A stretch of 11,282 bases of DNA from positions 1 through 11,282 of the forward strand of contig QIDW01000449.1 in NCBI GenBank assembly GCA_003230435.1, given 5' to 3'. This document shows positions 6,214 through 11,282 of this stretch, in pieces; the first letter of the stretch is position 1; each line of letters opens with the position of its first letter. A model generated the notes under the pieces. The model ran no database searches. It was given only the letters and a program-made list of their open reading frames with translations, and was not told the DNA's origin. The DNA comes from Acidimicrobiia bacterium. Its GTDB lineage: Bacteria; Actinomycetota; Acidimicrobiia; Spongiisociales; ZC4RG35. The position numbers and the translations under genes are program-made.

Positions 6214-6520
6214 TCTGCATCCTCCAAACGATTAGCCCTGCGGTACCCGCCGCGGTGAGCGCGGTGATAAAACGGGAGAGAACCACCCACCATTGGCTGT
6301 CGGTGACCACTCCTCTAAAGAGTGAAACCAGCCCGTAATAGAGCGCCCATGCCATGAGAAACGCCCCAAGTGACATGACAATGGCGCCGCCGACACCCAT
6401 GCCGGCGACTTTGCCAAGACGTTTCGCAGGCTCGATCGTTTCTTGCAGCAGGTACTCCCGCGACATGTCGATCAGCTCTGTTGCGATCTGAGGTATTTCC
6501 TGACGGTCGGCCATTGCCAT
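6194..6520 (-). CDS. Holin-X-like two-helix membrane protein (phage holin family 3_6 type)
   Basis: 108 residues with an amphipathic N-terminal helix (about 7-35, IATELIDMSREYLLQETIEPAKR), a Gly-rich first membrane helix (about 41-68), a short loop (RGVVTDSQW) and a second membrane helix (about 77-100), ending with a charged tail. This layout matches the actinobacterial holin-X group (PF07332-like). Despite the name, these chromosomal proteins are mostly not phage holins, and no lysis genes are nearby. The ATG at 6520 is chosen; the ATG at codon 3 is equally possible because no clear ribosome binding site separates them. It is divergent from the MFS gene, with 52 nt between starts. Confidence 0.75.
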   Translation of the reverse strand: MAMADRQEIPQIATELIDMSREYLLQETIEPAKRLGKVAGMGVGGAIVMSLGAFLMAWALYYGLVSLFRGVVTDSQWWVVLSRFITALTAAGTAGLIVWRMQSDDLPG

Positions 6521-6537
6521 GTGAATCTAACAAGCCC

Positions 6538-6565
6538 TCGACAGAGCGCTACCCGGGGTTAACGT
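6538..6565 (+). promoter_or_regulatory. Possible promoter giving a leaderless MFS mRNA
   Basis: TCGACA (6538-6543, five of six with the -35 consensus), a 16-bp spacer, and TAACGT (6560-6565, fits the actinobacterial TANNNT pattern). Transcription would start near 6572-6573, at the GTG of the transporter gene, which has no Shine-Dalgarno. Prediction only. Confidence 0.35.
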
Positions 6566-6572
6566 TCCAGGG

Positions 6573-7880
6573 GTGAATCCCGTCACTTCGATGCGGTCGC
6601 TCGGCCCCCGTTACTTCGCGTTGTGGGTGGGCCAAACGATCAGCCAGCTCGGCACCTACATAGCTTTCCTGACAATTCCCCTTCTCGTTCTTCATATTCA
6701 GGAGGCCACCGGAACAGGGAGCACTCTGGATTTCTCGATCGCGTACGCGCTGGAGTTCGCTCCGACCTTGCTGCTTGGCCTGGTAGCTGGTGTTCTTCTC
6801 GATCGATGGCATCTACGGCCGGTGATGGTGGCGACGGATCTATTGCGAGCCTCGGCCTTCTTCTACCTGGCCGCCGAGGTGGGAAGCTACGGAATCTCCA
6901 CGGTGTTCGTGATGGCATTCCTGATCGGCTCGATGACGACCCTTTTTGATGGGGCGCTCTATTCCTTGATTCCTTCCCTCGTCAAGAAAGAGCGTCTGTC
7001 CGATGCCAACTCGTTTGTCGCGGCGAGCCAGCAGGCCAACTTTGCCCTTGGTCCGCTGGTGGCAGGCATCATGGCGGTCGCTTTCGCCGGACCAGGGCTT
7101 GGGCTGTTCGTCAACGGCCTGACTTTCTTGGTTTCGGCGGCATCGCTGAAGTGGGTCGGGCGTGTTCCCCATCACCGCCGACCGGAAGACGAGATAGCAC
7201 CATTCTTTACCGAGGCTGTCAACGGGATTCGATACCTCTGGGCCGAGCCGAGGCTTCGAATAACCACCATCGCTTCGGCGGTCCCCAACTTTGTCATGGG
7301 TTTCATTGAGGCGACTTTTGTAGTGCTGGCCTTCGACGTCCTACAGGCCGAGTCCGAGTTCGAGGTTGGGGTTCTTCTCTTCGCCATGGGTGTCGGTGGA
7401 GTTGTCGGCGCCCTCGTCGCTCCCCGAATTGCCCGCAGGTTTGGTTTGGGAAAGACACTGGTGGTCGGGATGGCCATAGCCGGGGTCGGGTTGCTCCTTG
7501 TGATGTTCACGACCTACGGTCTCCTGGCGCTGGCACTCCAGGCGGGATGGATGTTCGGGGTCTCTGTCATCAATATCCCTCTGGCGACTGTCCGTCAGCA
7601 CTACGCCGCAGAATCGATGTTGGGCCGTGTCATCACCGCGAGCCGCGCCATCGGTTGGGCGACGCTCCCCGTCGGCGCGCTGATTGGCGGCTGGCTCGGT
7701 GCCAGCGAGTCGAGCTACCCATGGGTTGCCCGCTCGTTCCCGGTCCTGCTGATCGCCACAGCTCTCTGGCTCTACACCACCGTTGTCTGGACCGACACGT
7801 TCGGGCCTGGTTTCGAACCGACGGACGAAGCCGCCGCCCATGCCGGCGAGACGGAAACTGTCGACGAGCCAACCCCGTAG
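6573..7880 (+). CDS. MFS exporter, MFS_3 (macrolide-efflux/EntS-like) group
   Basis: A 435-residue membrane protein with about 12 hydrophobic helices, expected to export a small molecule by proton antiport; the substrate cannot be told from sequence. Helix 1 begins at FALWVGQTISQLGTY. MFS motif A lies between helices 2 and 3 (GVLLDRWHLR, about 73-82, with Asp77, Arg78, Arg82). The segments SLVKKERLSDANS with the following GPLVAGI, and LGRVITASRAIGW with LPVGALIGG, are characteristic of the MefA/EntS-like group. The C-terminal 30 residues are acidic and cytoplasmic. The GTG at 6573 is supported only by the possible leaderless promoter; ATG at 6591 (MRSLGPRYF) would also give a normal transporter start. 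The cyclase gene follows 60 nt later in the same direction. Confidence 0.88.
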   Translation: MNPVTSMRSLGPRYFALWVGQTISQLGTYIAFLTIPLLVLHIQEATGTGSTLDFSIAYALEFAPTLLLGLVAGVLLDRWHLRPVMVATDLLRASAFFYLAAEVGSYGISTVFVMAFLIGSMTTLFDGALYSLIPSLVKKERLSDANSFVAASQQANFALGPLVAGIMAVAFAGPGLGLFVNGLTFLVSAASLKWVGRVPHHRRPEDEIAPFFTEAVNGIRYLWAEPRLRITTIASAVPNFVMGFIEATFVVLAFDVLQAESEFEVGVLLFAMGVGGVVGALVAPRIARRFGLGKTLVVGMAIAGVGLLLVMFTTYGLLALALQAGWMFGVSVINIPLATVRQHYAAESMLGRVITASRAIGWATLPVGALIGGWLGASESSYPWVARSFPVLLIATALWLYTTVVWTDTFGPGFEPTDEAAAHAGETETVDEPTP

Positions 7881-7940
7881 ACACACTCGTGCCTGGCTGA
7901 GGGCGTCCTTTCCCCGCTTCAAGCCGGTAAGTTCTGAGAT

Positions 7941-9266
7941 GTGGGCCCCGAGACGAACTATGCGAAGAACGGCAATATCCACATCGCGTACCAAACGCTT
8001 GGAACTGCGAATCGCGACCTCGTTTATCTGGCCGGAATTTTCAGCCACATCGAGCTGCAGTGGGAAAACCCGCTTTACGAACGTTTCTTAACGCGTCTCT
8101 CCTCGTTCGCGCGATTGATCATGCTCGACATGCGTGGCGTAGGTCTCTCGGACCGGGCGCAGCAGTTACCTCTGCTCGAAGATCAGATGGACGATCTGAC
8201 GGCCGTCCTCGACCGAGTCGGGGCAAACCGGACTGCGATCTTTGGTGCCTCTCAGGCCGGTCCCATGGCAATTCTGTATGCAGCTAGCTTTCCCCAAAAG
8301 GTGGACGGTCTGGTTCTCTACGGCGCCTACGCCTCGTCACAACGCCGAGGGGACTATTCGTGGGGTAGGGATCCCGAGTGGATCGCCCAGTTCCTTGCCC
8401 AGTTGGAGCAGCGATGGGGACAGGGCACCTTTCTCGAGCAGGTGGCACCCAGTCACACGGGAGACGCGGTATTCCAGGAATGGTGGGCCAGGTTTGAACG
8501 CTATTCATCATCGCCTGGCAACGCTCTGGCCTATGCCAAAGCCCACATCAACGACGACGTACGCGATCTTCTCGGCGCGGTTTCGGTGCCCACTCTCGTG
8601 ATTCAGCGTGCAGGTGACACCTACCGGGGGGCCGGTCAGGGCAAGTACATAGCCGAGCGGATACCGGGAGCTCATTATGTCGAACTCCAAGGTAGGGACC
8701 ATCTTCCATACGTGGGCAACTCGGATGAGATAGTCGACGAGATCGAAGAGTTTCTGACGGGTGCTCGATCGGGCACGGAGCTTGGTCGAGTTCTTGCCAC
8801 GATCCTGTTCACAGACATCGTCGACTCAACGAGCAAAGCCGCCGAACTTGGTGACAGTCGATGGCATGGTCTTTTGGCCGGTCACAACCAGATGATCAAC
8901 ATGCAGCTTTCGAAACACCGTGGACGGTTGATCGATACTGCTGGCGACGGTGTTCTTGCACTATTCGATGGTCCGGCCAGAGCCATCCGCTGCGCTCTCG
9001 CAATACGAGACTCGGTCCACGATCTGGGACTCCGTGTTAGAGCGGGGCTCCATACCGGAGAGGTCGAGGTTGGTGCTGATGGCATCTCCGGATTGGGAGT
9101 TCACATTGGGGCGAGGATCGCCGCCCTGGCGGGTCCCGATGAGGTTCTCGCGTCCCGAACCGTCAAAGATCTCGTCGCCGGATCAGGAGTCGGATTTCAA
9201 GAGCGGGGCACACACGACCTGAAGGGAGTTCCTGACCGCTGGGAGTTGTTCTCTGTGTCCGGATGA
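7941..9266 (+). CDS. Alpha/beta-hydrolase fused to class III nucleotidyl cyclase
   Basis: 441 residues. The N-terminal alpha/beta-hydrolase (about 10-272) has an apparently complete triad: Ser104 in GASQAG, Asp226 in QRAGD, His254 in GRDHLPY. The C-terminal class III cyclase domain (about 285-440) has FTDIVDST with metal-binding Asp292, GDG with Asp336, LHTGEVE, and Arg392. The usual substrate-specifying Lys is Asp332, and the usual transition-state Asn is His388 (GVHIGARI). Mycobacterial Rv1900c has the same two-domain plan, also with a non-canonical substrate site. It may make cAMP in response to a hydrolase ligand, use another nucleotide, or be catalytically weak. The GTG start fits the family N terminus (ETNYAKNGNIHIAYQ); the ribosome binding site is weak. 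It may share a transcript with the transporter. Confidence 0.9.
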   Translation: MGPETNYAKNGNIHIAYQTLGTANRDLVYLAGIFSHIELQWENPLYERFLTRLSSFARLIMLDMRGVGLSDRAQQLPLLEDQMDDLTAVLDRVGANRTAIFGASQAGPMAILYAASFPQKVDGLVLYGAYASSQRRGDYSWGRDPEWIAQFLAQLEQRWGQGTFLEQVAPSHTGDAVFQEWWARFERYSSSPGNALAYAKAHINDDVRDLLGAVSVPTLVIQRAGDTYRGAGQGKYIAERIPGAHYVELQGRDHLPYVGNSDEIVDEIEEFLTGARSGTELGRVLATILFTDIVDSTSKAAELGDSRWHGLLAGHNQMINMQLSKHRGRLIDTAGDGVLALFDGPARAIRCALAIRDSVHDLGLRVRAGLHTGEVEVGADGISGLGVHIGARIAALAGPDEVLASRTVKDLVAGSGVGFQERGTHDLKGVPDRWELFSVSG

Positions 9267-9314
9267 GGTGCGCATTCTCAATTTGGTCCTTCCAGATCCC
9301 AGTTCTGCATTCAG

Positions 9315-9345
9315 TGGACACAATGGATCCCGTTTGAGCTATCCT
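9315..9345 (+). promoter_or_regulatory. Possible promoter of the RRM gene
   Basis: TATCCT (9340-9345) fits TANNNT, with TGGACA (9315-9320) upstream at a long 19-bp spacing. A start near 9352 would give a leader of about 65 nt before the GTG at 9417. Weak, but it fits the rest of this compact transcription unit. Confidence 0.35.
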
Positions 9346-9351
9346 CTCCAC

Positions 9352-9368
9352 CGCGACTTAGGGTCGCG
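9352..9368 (+). other. Leader hairpin upstream of the RRM gene
   Basis: CGCGAC (9352-9357) and GTCGCG (9363-9368) form a perfect six-base stem with loop TTAGG. If transcription starts near 9352 the hairpin sits at the extreme 5' end of the mRNA, where it could protect against decay or respond to temperature. Structured leaders are common on small bacterial RNA-binding protein genes; the function here is inference. Confidence 0.4.
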
Positions 9369-9416
9369 CGGGTAGCCGCATGGATCGGCGTCCCGTCCGC
9401 TGTAGAGGAAGACACT

Positions 9417-9657
9417 GTGAACCTGTTCGTAGGCAACTTGCCTTACACAACATCCGACGACGATCTCCGCCAAATGTTCGAGCCTCACGGCTCGGTCGAT
9501 TCGGCGCGTGTGAACTGACCGCGAGACCGGAAGGTCCCGAGGTTTTGGATTCGTCGAAATGGCCGATTCGGCCGCAAACGAAGCAATCGAGGCCCTCAAC
9601 GGGTCCGACATCGGAGGCCGCGAGCTCGTGGTCAACGAGGCACGCCCTCGCCGCTAA
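9417..9657 (+). pseudogene. RRM-type RNA-binding protein, frame broken mid-domain
   Basis: The first 33 codons encode MNLFVGNLPY (RNP2 motif) through SVDSARVN and meet TGA at 9516-9518. The +1 frame from 9514 continues exactly where the domain should, DRETGRSRGFGFVEM (RNP1 motif), and runs to TAA at 9655-9657. Joined, they give a full RRM protein of about 80 residues of the small glycine-poor bacterial type. GAGGAA six bases before the GTG is a strong ribosome binding site, and a terminator follows, so the unit was built for expression. The break is best explained by loss of two bases (an ancestral GTG-ATC-ACT reduced to GTG-A-ACT), by an assembly error, or by programmed +1 frameshifting at AAC-TGA-C. 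Neither half alone would fold as an RRM. Confidence 0.8.
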
Positions 9658-9679
9658 GTCGGCTTTAGAAGCAGAAAAT

Positions 9680-9706
9680 CCGAGTGCCCTAGGTACTCGG
9701 TTTTTT
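9680..9706 (+). terminator. Rho-independent terminator after the RRM gene
   Basis: CCGAGTGCC (9680-9688), loop CTA, GGTACTCGG (9692-9700), then six T. The nine-pair stem has one G-U pair and is preceded by AAAA. It lies 22 nt after the TAA. The clearest terminator in the window. Confidence 0.92.
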
Positions 9707-9792
9707 GCTATCTGAAAAGTATTCGAGGCTCTCACCGGTTTCGGTCGAGCATCCTGGGCTAGTTTCCCCTTTCGGCAGTGAGAGGGAGTCCC

Positions 9793-11282
9793 ATGTCAAC
9801 GCGTCAAAAATCGAAGTCGACCCGTCTTGTTATTGCGCTGACCCTTGCCGGAGTGCTGGCGCTACCGGCCGGCCTGGCGGGGGCGGGAGCGGAAATGGAC
9901 AGCACTCTCACGGGTGCCCTCGCTCTCCTCGGTTTCAACGAGTACGACTCGATGGAGATCATCAACCGATCCATGAAAACCGAGGACGTCACGTCCTTCC
10001 GGTTTGCAGCCAGTCTCGATCCCGCCACGATCGACGAAGAAGAGGCACCGTGGGGGTTCCCCGCGCGCATAGGCGCCACCTGGGTTACCTGGGCTGACCC
10101 GTCGACCATTCCTTCTTTTCCTGACTCTCCCGAGGTGATTGATGGCGTGCTCTATGTGCCCCGCGGAGGGCCGGTGCTCGACACCAACTACGTCCTCATG
10201 TGGGCACAGATGCGTGGCCCCATACCCATCGAGGAACCCATGGACCTCTTCCAAAACTGGTCCTGGCCCTTTGGCAAACCTGGCCAGCCCACATGGAATC
10301 CCATCTCTCAATTCCCTCAGGACACATGGAGTGGGGCTTCCGTTATCCCTTACATCACCTACGGACCCCAACCGTGGAGCTTCGATGTCAGCGTCGTGCA
10401 AGCCGATGGTTCGCTCGCCGACATCGATTTCACCGGGGGCGCCATCATTTACGGCGACGTGATCGCTGGCTTCGTTGAAGAGGAAAAGATGTTCCCGGAG
10501 AGTATCGACGGGATCACATATAGCTACGCGGGCCACATCCACGACGGCACCTATGGCGCCAGCGAATCCTCCAGGTCTCTGATCACGTTTGCCACCGGCA
10601 CTCCGGGAAATCTGGTTGGGGTACCGCCCACTGGTCTGCTCGTGGTGGGCAGCGGAACCCCACCACCAACCACATCTACCCAAGCTACGACAACGACAAC
10701 GATCGACGAATCCGCATCGGGTGCCGCGACCACTTCCACCATCGGAAGCACCACTGAGGAGGCAACCAGCCAACCGGCGGACACCACGGAGACCGAGCCG
10801 GGCGGGTTCCCTTGGTGGATTCTGGCCCTGGTAGGTCTGATCGCTGTCGTGATAGGCGGGCGTTTGTTCATCGTTTCCAAGAAAGACCCCTGCGCCGATC
10901 TGTTGATCGCATGGAGCGATGCGCAGGATCCGTGTGATGAAGCGCGAGCAAAAGAGAAAGAAGCCAAAGAGGACTGCGATGAAGCAACCGAGCATCGCAA
11001 GGACCTGGAAAGCAAGCTCCGGAATCTTCGTGCCGAATGGCCACCTGCCTTCGAAGGTGAGGGAGCATCCGCCGAGTTGTCGGGCCAGCCCGAGACCCGA
11101 GTGACCAGCAGGGACCTCCACGCGCGTAGTCAGGCTCTCGGGAGACTCTGGGATGAGTATCAGGCTGGAAATGTCAGCGCCCAGGAGGTAGAGCAAGCCT
11201 GGGAGCGTGCCAACACACCCGAGTTCCGTGAGGAGATGCGGCGAAGAACAGAGGCGAAGATCGCTGAACGCGAGCAGCTCGA
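9793..11282 (+). CDS. Exported protein with Thr-rich stalk, membrane helix and Cys-patterned cytoplasmic region (runs off right edge)
   Basis: 496 codons are visible with no stop. The ATG has AGGGAG about six bases upstream; a TANNNT -10 (TAGTTT, 9760-9765) is possible. Order: signal peptide (1-33, basic RQKSKSTR then an apolar core and AGA cleavage site); an extracellular domain (about 34-285) rich in Trp, Pro and Asp, no recognised fold; a Thr/Ser-rich stalk (about 289-336); a membrane helix (341-361); then a charged cytoplasmic region. In that region Cys367, Cys381 and Cys395 begin three 14-residue units (DPC-, DPC-, EDC-) that continue into a predicted coiled coil, followed by RDLHARSQALGRLWDEYQAGNVS (seen across 438-460) and more helix. 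No family recognised. A 444-codon frame on the opposite strand is its shadow. Topology suggests a surface sensor or anchor. Confidence 0.82.
   Translation, partial: MSTRQKSKSTRLVIALTLAGVLALPAGLAGAGAEMDSTLTGALALLGFNEYDSMEIINRSMKTEDVTSFRFAASLDPATIDEEEAPWGFPARIGATWVTWADPSTIPSFPDSPEVIDGVLYVPRGGPVLDTNYVLMWAQMRGPIPIEEPMDLFQNWSWPFGKPGQPTWNPISQFPQDTWSGASVIPYITYGPQPWSFDVSVVQADGSLADIDFTGGAIIYGDVIAGFVEEEKMFPESIDGITYSYAGHIHDGTYGASESSRSLITFATGTPGNLVGVPPTGLLVVGSGTPPPTTSTQATTTTTIDESASGAATTSTIGSTTEEATSQPADTTETEPGGFPWWILALVGLIAVVIGGRLFIVSKKDPCADLLIAWSDAQDPCDEARAKEKEAKEDCDEATEHRKDLESKLRNLRAEWPPAFEGEGASAELSGQPETRVTSRDLHARSQALGRLWDEYQAGNVSAQEVEQAWERANTPEFREEMRRRTEAKIAEREQL

Noticed and set aside
6019..6520. Phage lysis cassette or prophage remnant
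   Set aside because: The holin-like gene has no endolysin, tail or integrase genes nearby and belongs to a group common on actinobacterial chromosomes outside phages.
7341..8048. 235-codon minus-strand frame across the MFS end and cyclase start
   Set aside because: Antisense to two well-supported genes, spans their intergenic gap, and shows no family features.
9862..11196. 444-codon open frame on the minus strand
   Set aside because: It lies fully opposite the plus-strand frame from 9793, which has a signal peptide, Thr-rich stalk, membrane helix and ribosome binding site. The minus-strand product has mixed composition and no recognisable domain; its openness follows from high G+C.

Overview
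The window looks like chromosomal DNA from an actinobacterium, most likely of the Acidimicrobiia type. The evidence is a bacterial Pup-proteasome gene cluster (prcB, pup, dop, arc) behind trmI, the gene order known from mycobacteria; high G+C with several GTG starts; and a Thr-rich, membrane-anchored surface protein of a style common in that group. The taxonomic placement is inference.

Positions 1-4613 (minus strand) hold the Pup-proteasome operon. Read 5'->3' it runs: a 30-residue membrane microprotein, trmI (tRNA m1A58 methyltransferase), arc (AAA unfoldase), dop (Pup deamidase/depupylase), pup, and the start of prcB (proteasome beta subunit, cut by the window edge). The microprotein/trmI, arc/dop and pup/prcB junctions are 1-4 nt overlaps, and dop/pup are 5 nt apart. 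The only gap is 52 nt before arc, which has a -10-like TATACT and a strong ribosome binding site. Dop turns the C-terminal Gln of Pup into Glu, the ligase PafA (not in the window) attaches Pup to proteins, Arc recognises Pup and unfolds the substrate, and PrcA/PrcB degrade it.

Positions 4652-6520 form an accessory region. A small basic protein (+) and two small membrane proteins (-, one holin-like) are convergent. Wedged exactly between their stop codons is a roughly 1.08 kb unit with imperfect terminal inverted repeats, each part of a subterminal palindrome. It encodes one protein with an AbiEi-like winged helix and a VSR/DUF559-like PD-(D/E)XK nuclease domain. This is the best candidate here for an undescribed mobile or selfish system.

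Positions 6573-9266 (plus) carry an MFS_3-type exporter, then an alpha/beta-hydrolase fused to a class III nucleotidyl cyclase with altered substrate-site residues. Positions 9340-9706 carry a small RRM RNA-binding protein gene with promoter, leader hairpin, ribosome binding site and a textbook terminator, but its reading frame is broken in mid-domain. From 9793 to the right edge is an unrecognised exported protein with a Thr-rich stalk, one membrane helix, and a cytoplasmic segment with cysteines every 14 residues. No tRNA, rRNA, CRISPR array or known IS transposase was seen, and no stretch over 300 bases lacks a gene.
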